A stretch of DNA of 64,000 nt from assembly GCA_031426815.1 (NCBI GenBank), contig JASJPG010000054.1:1-64000 (forward strand), given 5' to 3'. This DNA is from PFJX01 sp031426815. Its GTDB lineage: Bacteria; Pseudomonadota; Gammaproteobacteria; Burkholderiales; Thiobacillaceae. The position numbers and the translations under genes were made by a program. Below are positions 8,204 to 17,554 of the stretch, one piece after another; position 1 is the first letter of the stretch, and each line of letters begins with the position of its first letter. The notes under the pieces were generated by a model. The model saw nothing but the letters and a program-made list of their open reading frames with translations, was not told the DNA's origin and did no database searches.

Positions 8204-11200
8204 TCACTGCCCCGGTCGCGCCAACTTCACCAGGGCCGACAGATTCGCGCTGCGGCAAAGTTCGCTCACATGATCGGCAAAGTGGGTCTGGCCAGGATCG
8301 CGTGCCGCCAGATCGCTTGCCCATGCCATCAGCGCCACGACACGTCCCAGGGCGACCATGTCCTGGAATTCGACCATATCCTCGGCGTTCAAGTTGACTA
8401 TGCAGGTGGCAGACGTAACTGCTGGTTCCGGCGTGGCGTCGTCCCCCGCCGCGGTCAATTCGGCATGGCTGGCCAGGCGTAATTCCAGCGTGAAGGAGAA
8501 ACAGCTGCCCTGTCCGAGCGCGCTGGCCACCTGGATATCGTCACCCATGGCGGTCACCCATTGCCGCGCGATGGCGAGGCCGAGTCCCAGACCCGGTTGT
8601 CCCTGGCTGGACATGCCGCGCACGAACGGATCGAACAGACGGATTTGATCCTCCTCTGCGATGCCGGCGCCGCTATCGTGCACGGAAAAATCGATGCGGC
8701 AGGTGCCGGCACTGGCAGCGGTCGGGTTGCACGCCAGTCGCAATACGACGCTGCCGGCACGAGTGTATTTACAGGCATTCGCCACCAGATTCTGCAACAC
8801 TTGCAGCAGGCGCTGTTCATCCACCCAGACGGCGCGGGGCAGGTCTTCCGCGTAGTCCAGCTGGAATTGGTTGCCCTGTTTTTCGGCCAGGATAGCGCCC
8901 ATGGAGCGCATCTGGCGTGCCACGTCGCGCAACGCGATGGGTTCCGGTTGCAGTTGCGCAGCCCAGTCCGTCCATTGGTTGAATTCCAGCAAATCATCGA
9001 TCAGCCGCAGGAGCTGTGTGCCACTTCGCTCTGCAATAGTCAGCCATTCCTGGGCTTGTTCCGCTCCTTTGCCCGACACGTCGCGGCGCAGCAGTCCGAT
9101 ATAGCCCAGGATGGTGTGCATCGGGGTACGCAGTTCATGGCTGACGCTGGCAAGGAAACGTGTCTTGGCGGCGCTGGCCTGTTCGGCTTGCTGCGTTCGC
9201 AGCAGCAGATCGACGTTGGCGCGTTCCAATTCAGCCTGAATACGCTTCAGCTCGGTGACGTCCAGGCAAACGTAGCAGAAGCGGGGTCGGCCGGATGGTC
9301 CGGGCGGTAGCGGCGCCACCGTAATGTCGAGCCAGAAGATGGGGCGATCGGGGAATTCATGGATTAATTCATAACCGACCGGGCCGCCCAATCGGGCGCA
9401 TTCGCGGTAGCGCTCGATCCAGGCGGCGATGACCGTAGGCGGTGAGCCCAGGCTGCTGGCCCAACGCCCGCTGGTATAGCCTGGCTCGACACAGAACAAG
9501 CGGCAGGCGGCCGGGTTATCGTAGACATGCAGCACATCGTCCTCGCCCAGTTCGACGATGCCCATGGCGGCGGTACTGCTCTCATAGAAGGCGCGTAAGG
9601 TCGCTTCGCTTTCGCGCAGCGCGGCTTCCGCTTGCCGACGCTGGCTGATGTCCTGCACCGCGCCATGCGCTTTCACGGCATGCCCGCTAGTGTCGAACTC
9701 GATTTCGCCGATTGCGCGCACCCATTTGACTTCGTCGCCGACCCGGATGCGGTGCTCGATGTCATAGGGCTGGCCCGCCAGCGCGGCATTCCAGGCAGCC
9801 ATCACCATCGCCACGTCATCGGGATGGATACATTTTGTAAAGTCAGACAATTGCAAGTATGTCTTCGGCAGCAGGCCAAAGATGCGATAGGTTTCAGCCG
9901 ACCAGCTCAGATGGTCGCCCGGGATGTCCAGATTCCAGCTACCCAGCCGGGCGATGGCCTGGGTCCTGGTCAGATCAGCGGAGCGGGCAGCCAACTGGCG
10001 TTCCACATGCAGACGCACCGCGATTTCGGCATGCAATTCGCTGTTGGAGCGTTCCAGCGCGAGCTGGGCCTGTTTCACCGGGGTGATGTCCGACACCAGC
10101 ACCAGGAAACCCCGCACGCCGCCAACGGCCACATCGGGGATGTATTGCGACCAGGTATAGCCGGTCGTTCCATCCGCCTTGGTCAGGACGCGTTCGAAAC
10201 GTTGCGTTTCGCCGGCCAGGGCGCCGCGGATGTACGGCTCGTTCTCGCGAAACAATTCTTCGCCGAGCAGATCGCGAATGTGCATGCCCAGCATCTGTTG
10301 CGGATCCCGGCCGAACCATTCGCGATAGGCCGCATTGGCGAAAGCGCAGCGCAACTCATGCGTCCAGTAACCGACCAGGCCGGGGATGTGCTCGGTGATG
10401 GTGCGCAAAAAACGTTCGCTGTCCTGCAGGGCCTGCCGCTGCTTGGCGCGCTCGGCCTCGATCGTTCGGCGCCAGCGCTGGATCAGAAACATGCCCGGCA
10501 GGCTGACCAGAAGCATCAGCGCGTAGGTCCAGGCGCGGATGATGCCGCTGTAGATGCCGTCGCTTTCGACTTTGCGCCGGTCGCGGCTAACCAGTACCAG
10601 CAGTGCTTTGCCCGGGACCATGGCTGCGATCCGTGCGGCGGCGATGACTGTGGTGCGTTGTTGCGTGCTTTCGGTGCGGGTCGGTCTCAGCAGCGAATGG
10701 GTCACCGGATCGCTGCGCTGCTGGCCGAAATCGACCGCCGCTGCCAGGATTTTCCCGGACGGTGGCGCGGCGTTGTCAGGTAACGACAGGAGAATGGAAC
10801 CGTCGCCATGCGCCAGCACGATCTGCATGTCGTCGGCATAGCTGCCGGCCTGCAGGAGCTGGCGAAAGTAGGCCGGATCCAGCGTGGCGCTGACCACCCC
10901 GGCAAACGCTCCGGCCGGAGTAAGCACTGCCCGGGATGCGGTGATGGAATACACGCCCAGCACCGTGTGGAACGGGGGGGACAGATAGAGGCGCGCTGGG
11001 TCGGGATGGGTGAACGGCTGCTGGAAGTAGGCGCGGTGACGGAAATTGCTGCCGATCAGCTCGCTGCGGTTCGAACTGACGATGTTGCCGGCGGCATCCT
11101 GGATCAGCAGCGTGCGAACGCCGTGCAGGGCGGCAGCCAGATCGGCCAGGCGCCGGTTCATGCCGGCGCGGCTTCTCGCATCGTCCAATTGCAGGGCGGC

Positions 11201-11437
11201 GCCTTGCAGATTGCCCAGCGTCAGGTGGACGGTTTCCAACTGTTGCGCGACCGTGGCTTCGACGAATTGGGTTCGGCTGGCCATGCGCTCCAGCGTCACT
11301 TTGCGGTGATGCTTGAAGTCGAAATAGACATCCAGTCCGGTGGCGATGCCCATCAGCGCAAGTACCAGGCCAAGCGCCAGCCATTGCGCGGTGGTGCCGC
11401 TCAGACGACGCAGCCAGGTGGCTGGGGACAGGATCAA
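8204..11437 (-). CDS. Membrane PAS-domain sensor histidine kinase (dCache-like sensor)
   Basis: A 1077-residue kinase. Domains by position: cytoplasmic N-terminus; helix at about 18-36; extracytoplasmic double-Cache-like sensor (about 40-290, with NFRHRAYFQQP and LYLSPPF); second helix at about 302-322; three PAS segments (about 340-460, 490-610 and 620-730); HisKA with phospho-acceptor His767 in SVSHELRTP; HATPase_c (NLVANACKY, DSGAGI, GLGLGLAI) to about 990; then a tail of roughly 80 residues of unknown role. There is no attached receiver. The partner is almost certainly the AraC-type regulator upstream: its stop overlaps this gene's TTG start (TTGA). The TTG has no strong ribosome site, so coupled translation is likely. 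The ligand is unknown. Confidence 0.88.
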   Translation of the reverse strand: MILSPATWLRRLSGTTAQWLALGLVLALMGIATGLDVYFDFKHHRKVTLERMASRTQFVEATVAQQLETVHLTLGNLQGAALQLDDARSRAGMNRRLADLAAALHGVRTLLIQDAAGNIVSSNRSELIGSNFRHRAYFQQPFTHPDPARLYLSPPFHTVLGVYSITASRAVLTPAGAFAGVVSATLDPAYFRQLLQAGSYADDMQIVLAHGDGSILLSLPDNAAPPSGKILAAAVDFGQQRSDPVTHSLLRPTRTESTQQRTTVIAAARIAAMVPGKALLVLVSRDRRKVESDGIYSGIIRAWTYALMLLVSLPGMFLIQRWRRTIEAERAKQRQALQDSERFLRTITEHIPGLVGYWTHELRCAFANAAYREWFGRDPQQMLGMHIRDLLGEELFRENEPYIRGALAGETQRFERVLTKADGTTGYTWSQYIPDVAVGGVRGFLVLVSDITPVKQAQLALERSNSELHAEIAVRLHVERQLAARSADLTRTQAIARLGSWNLDIPGDHLSWSAETYRIFGLLPKTYLQLSDFTKCIHPDDVAMVMAAWNAALAGQPYDIEHRIRVGDEVKWVRAIGEIEFDTSGHAVKAHGAVQDISQRRQAEAALRESEATLRAFYESSTAAMGIVELGEDDVLHVYDNPAACRLFCVEPGYTSGRWASSLGSPPTVIAAWIERYRECARLGGPVGYELIHEFPDRPIFWLDITVAPLPPGPSGRPRFCYVCLDVTELKRIQAELERANVDLLLRTQQAEQASAAKTRFLASVSHELRTPMHTILGYIGLLRRDVSGKGAEQAQEWLTIAERSGTQLLRLIDDLLEFNQWTDWAAQLQPEPIALRDVARQMRSMGAILAEKQGNQFQLDYAEDLPRAVWVDEQRLLQVLQNLVANACKYTRAGSVVLRLACNPTAASAGTCRIDFSVHDSGAGIAEEDQIRLFDPFVRGMSSQGQPGLGLGLAIARQWVTAMGDDIQVASALGQGSCFSFTLELRLASHAELTAAGDDATPEPAVTSATCIVNLNAEDMVEFQDMVALGRVVALMAWASDLAARDPGQTHFADHVSELCRSANLSALVKLARPGQ

Positions 11438-12225
11438 GGCGGTGTCACCTGGTCGGCGGCCGTGGTGGAAGCCTGCCGGTATTGCCGCGGCCCGATGCCG
11501 TAACGGCGACGGAAGGCGCGGGAAAAGTCGCTGGCGTTGCGGTAGCCGGCGCGGTCGCTAATCAACTGCACCTGCAGGCGCGTGTTCTCCAGTTGCTGGC
11601 GGGCGGTTTCCAGGCGCAACTCAACCAGGTATTCGTACACGGTCATGCCGAAGCGCAGGCGGAACAGTTCGGTCAGCTTTTTTTCGTTGCTGCCCACCTG
11701 CCGCACCAGTTCTTCCATGCCCGGCCATTCGCCCAGGTAGCCGCGCAACTGGGCGATGGCGTCGGCCACCAGATCGTCTTCCCGCTCGCTGCCGTTATCG
11801 CGCACCGCATCGCGCGCCACCATGGCCTGCAGCCGCGCCACGCGCTGCTGTTGCTGGAGATGGACGTAGACGCGGGCCAGCACCTCCGCGGCGCTGAACG
11901 GCTTGCCGATGTAATCCACGCCCCCCGCCGCGAAGCCCTCCAGCTTGTGCGCCACGGTGTCGTTGGCGGAAAGAAAAATGACCGGAATCGCCGCCGTGCG
12001 CGGCTTTGCCTTCAACGCCCGGCACACCGCGAAACCGTCCATGCCCGGCATGGTCACATCCAGCAGGATCAAATCCGGCATGCCCTGCTCGGCCTTGTGC
12101 AGGCCGTCGCCGCCATCGAGGGCGATCAGGATGTCGACGCGCTGACCCTGCAGATAGGAGAGCAACAAGGCAACCGAATCCATCTGGTCATCAATGATCA
12201 GGATGCGCTGGCCGGTATGGGGCAT
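11434..12225 (-). CDS. Response regulator, receiver plus AraC-type DNA-binding domain
   Basis: A 263-residue regulator. The receiver domain (about 8-125) has the pocket IIDDQ and phospho-acceptor Asp56 in LILLDVTMPG. A linker of about 40 residues follows, then an AraC/XylS double helix-turn-helix (about 165-258) with the family segment NASDFSRAFRRRYGIGPRQYRQ near its end. I use ATG 12225 (MPHTGQRIL) because AAGGAAGAC sits just upstream; an upstream in-frame start would extend into the divergent promoter. It is cotranscribed with the PAS kinase, which it overlaps by four bases. AraC outputs are less common than LuxR or OmpR outputs in two-component systems. Targets are unknown; a palindrome sits 42 bp upstream. 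Confidence 0.88.
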   Translation of the reverse strand: MPHTGQRILIIDDQMDSVALLLSYLQGQRVDILIALDGGDGLHKAEQGMPDLILLDVTMPGMDGFAVCRALKAKPRTAAIPVIFLSANDTVAHKLEGFAAGGVDYIGKPFSAAEVLARVYVHLQQQQRVARLQAMVARDAVRDNGSEREDDLVADAIAQLRGYLGEWPGMEELVRQVGSNEKKLTELFRLRFGMTVYEYLVELRLETARQQLENTRLQVQLISDRAGYRNASDFSRAFRRRYGIGPRQYRQASTTAADQVTPP

Positions 12226-12266
12226 GTCTTCCTTGTCGGGTTGGTTGGCTTCGAAACGACCAGTCA

Positions 12267-12281
12267 AATGCCTAAGGCATT
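12267..12281. promoter_or_regulatory. 15-bp palindrome in the divergent AraC-regulator / chemoreceptor gap
   Basis: AATGCC-TAA-GGCATT is a perfect inverted repeat inside the 142-bp intergenic region between the two divergent genes. Its size and position suit an operator, possibly for the AraC-type regulator, but that assignment is only inference. Confidence 0.4.
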
Positions 12282-12367
12282 CATTTACTCCCCTAAAGCT
12301 TACTTCAAGCGAGGTCTTCGCTACAGCATCGGCCGCCATGCCCGCCTGCTTACCTTGGAGACCAGAC

Positions 12368-13972
12368 ATGAAAGACAACCAGCCGGTAACCCAGGTCGAG
12401 CACTTGCTCGAACCCGGCAAGCCCATCGTCACCAAGACCGACCTGAAAGGCCGCATCACCTATGCCAATGAGTCCTTCGTCGCCATCAGCGGTTTCGCGC
12501 GGGCGGAGTTGATCGGGGCCAGCCACAACATCGTGCGCCACCCGGACATGCCGTCCGAGGCCTACGCCGACCTTTGGCGCACGCTGCAGGCCGGCCATCC
12601 GTGGCGCGGCCTGGTGAAGAATCGCGCGAAGAACGGTGACTTCTATTGGGTGGAGGCGTTCGTCACCCCGTTGTTGCAGGGGGCGGATACGGTCGGCTAC
12701 ATGTCGGTGCGCAACGCCCCGGCTCGCGGCGAGGTCGCCGCGACGGAAGCCCTGTACCGGCGAGTCAAGGCGGGTGAGCAGGCGTTTCCGGCGACGCGCC
12801 AGCCGCAGCCGATTGCGCTATTGGCACCGCGTATCTGGGCCGCCGCCGCGGCCATCGTTGCCGCCATCGTCGCCGGCAAACTGCTGGACGCGGAGGGCCA
12901 GTACGCGTCGCTCGGCTGGACCCTCACCACGCTGGCCTGTCTCGGCTTGCTGAGTCTGGGCCGCTTCCTGCAGCAGGACATCCTGCTTCCCCTGGGCCAT
13001 CTCGGCGACGCCATCGGCGCGCTCCAGCAGGGCGATCTGGACCACCGCATCGTGCCGGCCGGCAACGCCACGCAGGCGCTGTTTCTGCAACTGGAGGCCA
13101 TGCGCATCCACCTGCGCGCGATGTTCGCCGACGTGCTGATCTCGGCCAATGCGGTGAAAACCCACTCCGAGGAGCTGGATCGGGCGATGCACGTGTTGAT
13201 GCACAGTTCCTCCGAGCAGAACGAGCGGGTCGCCCAGATCGCGGCCGCGATGGAGCAGATGAGCGTGACCATCGACGAGGTCTCCGCCAATACCGGTCTG
13301 GGCCTGCAGGCTGCTCAGCAGACCGATGTCGCTGCCCGCAGCGGCATGCAGACCATGATCGAAGGGGCGCATAGCCACCGCCAGGTGGTGGATGTGGTGG
13401 GCGGCTGCCGGCTCAAGATCGCCGCTGTACACGGCGCTATCGCCCGCATCGACAGCTTCGCCCGCCTGATCAAGGAGATTGCCGATCAGACCAATCTGCT
13501 CGCTCTCAACGCCGCCATCGAGGCGGCACGGGCCGGCGAGCAGGGGCGCGGCTTCGCCGTGGTGGCGGACGAGGTGCGCAAGCTGGCGGAACGCACCGCC
13601 AAATGCACCTGCGAGATCGGCACCACGGTGGCGGAAGTGGCCGGCCATGCACAGATGGCGATGGAGACCATGAACTCAGCCAGCGATGTCGTTTCGGCCA
13701 GTTCATCGCACATCGACAGCAGTTCCAGCAGCCTTGCCAGCATCACCGAGGCAAGCGGAACCTCGACGCGCTTGTCGAACGAGATCACCGACATGCTGCG
13801 CCAGCAATCCATGGCATCGCGCGAAGTGGCGCGCGGCATGGAGTCCATCGCCAGCACGGTGGAATCCAACCATGCCACGGTCACCAATCTGGGCGATGCG
13901 GCCGTGCAGTTGCGCGACACCGCGCGTGAACTGCGTGAGCTGGTCAAACACATGGAACGAGCGTTGTTATAA
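12368..13972 (+). CDS. Aer-like PAS chemoreceptor (methyl-accepting chemotaxis protein)
   Basis: A 534-residue energy-taxis receptor candidate. An N-terminal PAS domain (about 10-120) has the Aer-type start VTKTDLKGRITYANESF. Two hydrophobic stretches follow at about 157-175 and 182-200, then a HAMP region and a long signalling coiled coil. The highly conserved hairpin tip reads EIADQTNLLALNAAIEAARA. ATG 12368 has GGAG eight bases upstream. In E. coli Aer the PAS domain binds FAD and senses redox state; whether FAD binds here cannot be judged from sequence. Next to nitrate respiration genes, a role in steering cells by respiratory state is plausible. Confidence 0.9.
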   Translation: MKDNQPVTQVEHLLEPGKPIVTKTDLKGRITYANESFVAISGFARAELIGASHNIVRHPDMPSEAYADLWRTLQAGHPWRGLVKNRAKNGDFYWVEAFVTPLLQGADTVGYMSVRNAPARGEVAATEALYRRVKAGEQAFPATRQPQPIALLAPRIWAAAAAIVAAIVAGKLLDAEGQYASLGWTLTTLACLGLLSLGRFLQQDILLPLGHLGDAIGALQQGDLDHRIVPAGNATQALFLQLEAMRIHLRAMFADVLISANAVKTHSEELDRAMHVLMHSSSEQNERVAQIAAAMEQMSVTIDEVSANTGLGLQAAQQTDVAARSGMQTMIEGAHSHRQVVDVVGGCRLKIAAVHGAIARIDSFARLIKEIADQTNLLALNAAIEAARAGEQGRGFAVVADEVRKLAERTAKCTCEIGTTVAEVAGHAQMAMETMNSASDVVSASSSHIDSSSSSLASITEASGTSTRLSNEITDMLRQQSMASREVARGMESIASTVESNHATVTNLGDAAVQLRDTARELRELVKHMERALL

Positions 13973-13981
13973 CAGCCGCCA

Positions 13982-14082
13982 CCCCGGCGCAGGCCGGGGT
14001 CCAGCCAACGCGCTCAACGAAACCCGGAATGCTTGAACCTTGGTCAAAGGCTGCTGGATACCGGCTTTCACCGGTATGACGG
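13982..14082. repeat. Dispersed palindromic repeat (family F)
   Basis: The unit starts with CCCCGGCGCAGGCCGGGGTC and ends with GCTGGATACCGGC-TTTCA-CCGGTATGACGG, two hairpins with a spacer. This arrangement is common as an intergenic repeat in Beta- and Gammaproteobacteria. It accounts for about half of the 220-bp gap between the chemoreceptor and the GGDEF-EAL gene. No promoter is obvious in the remainder. Confidence 0.6.
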
Positions 14083-14192
14083 AGTTGTGGCGCTCACGGC
14101 ATGGTGTCTATCTCTTAAGGCATACATTCATACGCGATATTCATGCACCATCGGAAGGGGTACTAGAGTCTTTTCGGTAGGAAGGTGGTGAC

Positions 14193-16367
14193 ATGGGTCA
14201 GACATACGCGCTTGGGCAATGCCAGGCCGAGGCGGCGACGCATCCGGTGGCGCGGCTCGCTTCGCCGCGCTGTCCTTGCGCACGTCCCTGTCTGGCTGTC
14301 GCCAGCGCGCAGGATGTGCAGCCATCGGCCGAGTTCTATCGCGATGCGCTGAATGCCAACGGCAACGGGCTGTGGATCTGGGATTTCGTTTCCGGTGACA
14401 TCGCCTGGGATCGGCATAGCTGTGCATTGACTGGCCAACATCAAGATTCGGACGCCTTGAACTGGCAGAACCTGTGCGAACGGATGGCGCCCCATGCGGG
14501 GCTTGCCGTTACCGCTGCCATTAGCCGGCAGGTGCATGCCGGTGAGCCGTTTCAGGTTGAAATGCAGGTGCGGTACGACCTTGGCGCCTGGCGTTGGCTG
14601 GAAATGCGCGGTGGCGTCATCGCTCGGCAGGATGGCCTACCCGCGCAACTGGCCGGCAGCCTGACCGACATCTCCGCCCGCAAGGCGGCGGAACAGGCGT
14701 TGGCAGAGGCCGCCATCGCGTTCGAATCCTGGGAAGGCGTCATGATCACCGATCCAGCCGGTCGCATCGTGCGGGTCAACCCGTCGTTCACCCGCGTCAC
14801 CGGCTATACCGCCGCCGAAGTGGTCGGCAAGACCCCCGCAGTCCTGCGCTCCGGCCGCCACGACGCCGGTTTCTATCGCCGCATGCGGGAAACGCTGGAA
14901 CGGGAAGGCCATTGGCAGGGCGAGATCTGGAATCGGCGCAAGAATGGCGAGATCTACCCGGAATGGCTGGCCATCAGCGCGATCAAGGCCGCGGATGGAT
15001 GCCTGCGCCATTATCTCGGCAGCTTTTCCGACATTACCGAACAGAAGGCGGCCGAGGCACGCATCCACGACCTGGCCTTTTACGATCCCCTCACCAGCCT
15101 GCCCAACCGCCAGTTTGCCGGCCTGCGCATTGCCGATGCCATCGCGCGAGCGCGCCGTCACGATGGGCGACTCGCCTTGCTGGTGCTGGACATGGACGAC
15201 TTCAAGCGGATCAACGAGGTGCTCGGCCATCCCAGCGGCGACCTGCTGCTGCAGGGCGCAGCCCAGCGCCTGCAAAGGCTGGTGCGGGAAGAAGACATGT
15301 TGGCGCGTCTGGGCGGCGACGAACTCCTCGTCGTCATGGAAGACCTCACGCGCGAGCGCGATGCCGGCGTTCTCGCCGACAAGCTGAACCGCGACCTGCG
15401 CACGCCCTGCGTGGTCGACGGCAAAGAGTTGTTCCTCACCGCCAGTATCGGTATCGCCGTGTTTCCTGCCGACGGCGCCGATGCCGACAGCCTGCTGGCC
15501 CATGCCGACGCCGCCCTGTTCCGCGCCAAACAGGAGGGCCGCGACTGCTTCCGCTTCTATGCCCCGGCCATGACGCAGCAGGCGGCGGAGTGCCTTGCCT
15601 TGGAAGCGGACCTGCGTCGCGCCATCGAGAAGCATGAACTGGTGCTGCACTACCAACCCCAGATCGATCTGGCGAGCGGCCGCATCGTTGGCGTCGAGGC
15701 GCTGGTGCGCTGGCAACATCCCCAGGCAGGCCTGATTCCGCCGGCACATTTCATCGCCCTGGCCGAGACCACCGGGCTGATCGTGCCACTCGGCGAACAG
15801 GTGTTGCGGCAGGCCTGTACGCAAATGCGGCGTTGGCTGGATGCCGGTCTGGCGCTCGAATCCATGGCGGTGAACGTCTCCGGGGTGCAGGTGCAGCGCG
15901 CCGACATGCTGGCGCTGGTCAGCGCCACGCTGGCGGCAACCGGCCTGGCGCCGCAACGCCTGGAACTGGAGGTGACCGAGAGCTGCGTCATGGACGCGGC
16001 CAGCCAGGGCGTATTGCAACAATTGCGCGAGCTTGGTGTGGCCCTGGCCATCGACGACTTCGGCACTGGATTTTCTTCCCTGGCCTATCTCAAACGGCTA
16101 CCCATCCAGCGCCTGAAAGTGGATCGCGCCTTCGTCAGCGGCTTGCCGGACGATGTGCAGGATGCCGCCATCACCCAGGCCATCATCACGCTGGCATCGC
16201 ATATGGATCTGGTCACGGTGGCGGAGGGCGTGGAGACGGCAGAGCAGTTCGCCTACCTGCAGCGGATTGGCTGCTCGCGTGCCCAGGGCTATCTGATCAG
16301 CCGCCCGGTGACCGTCGCGGCGTTCGAAAATTTTATTGACGCCGGCACGCAGGTGGCGTGCCGATGA
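14193..16367 (+). CDS. PAS-GGDEF-EAL cyclic-di-GMP signalling protein
   Basis: A 724-residue cytoplasmic protein with no membrane segment. Two PAS segments (about 45-165 and 170-290) precede a GGDEF domain whose signature reads GGDEL (374-378) and an EAL domain with EAL at 502-504. Other EAL active-site parts are present: ELEVTES, IDDFGTGFSSL and VAEGVE. The phosphodiesterase therefore looks intact, while the cyclase loop has Leu for Phe in the last, least critical position and may be active or regulatory. Start ATG 14193 has AGGTGG upstream. It leads a rightward run through a CZB chemoreceptor, a PilZ protein and another GGDEF protein, suggesting one c-di-GMP output module. Confidence 0.9.
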   Translation: MGQTYALGQCQAEAATHPVARLASPRCPCARPCLAVASAQDVQPSAEFYRDALNANGNGLWIWDFVSGDIAWDRHSCALTGQHQDSDALNWQNLCERMAPHAGLAVTAAISRQVHAGEPFQVEMQVRYDLGAWRWLEMRGGVIARQDGLPAQLAGSLTDISARKAAEQALAEAAIAFESWEGVMITDPAGRIVRVNPSFTRVTGYTAAEVVGKTPAVLRSGRHDAGFYRRMRETLEREGHWQGEIWNRRKNGEIYPEWLAISAIKAADGCLRHYLGSFSDITEQKAAEARIHDLAFYDPLTSLPNRQFAGLRIADAIARARRHDGRLALLVLDMDDFKRINEVLGHPSGDLLLQGAAQRLQRLVREEDMLARLGGDELLVVMEDLTRERDAGVLADKLNRDLRTPCVVDGKELFLTASIGIAVFPADGADADSLLAHADAALFRAKQEGRDCFRFYAPAMTQQAAECLALEADLRRAIEKHELVLHYQPQIDLASGRIVGVEALVRWQHPQAGLIPPAHFIALAETTGLIVPLGEQVLRQACTQMRRWLDAGLALESMAVNVSGVQVQRADMLALVSATLAATGLAPQRLELEVTESCVMDAASQGVLQQLRELGVALAIDDFGTGFSSLAYLKRLPIQRLKVDRAFVSGLPDDVQDAAITQAIITLASHMDLVTVAEGVETAEQFAYLQRIGCSRAQGYLISRPVTVAAFENFIDAGTQVACR

Positions 16368-16398
16368 CCCCCCAAAACTTCAGCAGGAGAGCGTTAGC

Positions 16399-17532
16399 GT
16401 GTTATTCGGAAAAGGTCAGAAAATCATCGAACTCCATACCGCTCTGGCCGGGCAGGACAGCAGGATTCTGCAGCTGGAGCGCGACCTCGCCGCGCGCGAC
16501 GACGAACTGCACCGATTGCGCGAGCAGTTGGGCATGGCGCATGGCCGCCACGAACAGTGCAGCGGCATCCATGTCAACCTGCAAAAGTTCCATCAGTCGC
16601 TGGCATCGGTGCAGGAGAGCGTTGCCGGCACCACCGATTTCCTGAGCAAGGAAAACGTGGCGGCGATGGAGGTCCGGGGCGCTTCGCTGACCATGCGCGC
16701 CGCGGTGCAGGGCATCACCACCAACCTGGAGGAACTGGCGAACCGTTCCCAGGCGGCGGCCCTGCAGGTCGGTGAACTGGATCAGCATGCGCAGGAAATC
16801 GGCCTGATTCTGGAGATGATCCGCGAGGTCGCCGGCCAGACCAATCTGCTCTCGCTGAATGCAGCCATCGAGGCGGCGCGCGCGGGAGAACACGGCCGCG
16901 GTTTTGCCGTGGTGGCGGACGAGGTGCGCAAGCTGTCCGAACGGACGCGACAGGCCACCGGCGATATTGGCGCTCTGGTCGACAAGATCCGCCTGTCCAG
17001 CCGCGAGAGTTGCGAACAGATGGGCGTGCTGTCGAGCCAGTCGCGCCAGTTCAGCGCCGAAGGTCAGCAGACCGCGACAGTCATTTCCTACCTGCTGTCA
17101 CTCTCCGAGAACATGGACAAGGCGCTGTCGACCACGGCCCTGCGCAGCTTTTGCGAGTTGGCGAAGATCGATCACATCGCTTTCAAGTCGCGGGTCTACA
17201 ACACAGCGCTGGGTATTTCCAACGAAGCCGAAGAGGACTTTGCCGATCACACCGCCTGCCGGCTGGGGCACTGGTATTACCAGGGCAACGGGCAGCAACA
17301 TTTTTCAGGTACGCAGGGTTTCCGGGAACTGGAAGCGCCGCATCAGCGCTTTCACCAACTGGCCGTGCAGGCCGTGGGCGCGGCGCGTCAGGGTGTCGGC
17401 GTGGCCGGGGTGATGTCGCGCATGGAGGACGAAAGCATGCGCATCATCGCCGTGCTGGATGCCCTGGCCAACCACTATGCGCACGATGTCGAGACGCAGG
17501 ACGTCAGCAGCGGTAGCATTGATTTGTTCTAG
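16399..17532 (+). CDS. Soluble chemoreceptor-like protein with C-terminal zinc-binding CZB domain
   Basis: A 377-residue cytoplasmic protein. An N-terminal coiled coil (about 10-50) is followed by an MCP signalling domain (about 70-235, containing VAGQTNLLSLNAAIEAARAG) and a CZB domain (about 250-345). The CZB ligand pattern is visible: HIAFKSRVY, then CRLGHWYY with Cys287, then two further histidines in EAPHQRFHQL. CZB domains bind zinc and, in known cases, report hypochlorous acid or zinc status to chemotaxis or c-di-GMP enzymes. The start is GTG 16399 with AGGAG eight bases before it. It sits 31 bp after the GGDEF-EAL gene and is probably cotranscribed with it. Confidence 0.88.
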   Translation: MLFGKGQKIIELHTALAGQDSRILQLERDLAARDDELHRLREQLGMAHGRHEQCSGIHVNLQKFHQSLASVQESVAGTTDFLSKENVAAMEVRGASLTMRAAVQGITTNLEELANRSQAAALQVGELDQHAQEIGLILEMIREVAGQTNLLSLNAAIEAARAGEHGRGFAVVADEVRKLSERTRQATGDIGALVDKIRLSSRESCEQMGVLSSQSRQFSAEGQQTATVISYLLSLSENMDKALSTTALRSFCELAKIDHIAFKSRVYNTALGISNEAEEDFADHTACRLGHWYYQGNGQQHFSGTQGFRELEAPHQRFHQLAVQAVGAARQGVGVAGVMSRMEDESMRIIAVLDALANHYAHDVETQDVSSGSIDLF

Positions 17533-17554
17533 GTGTATTCGTGCTTTCCCATAC

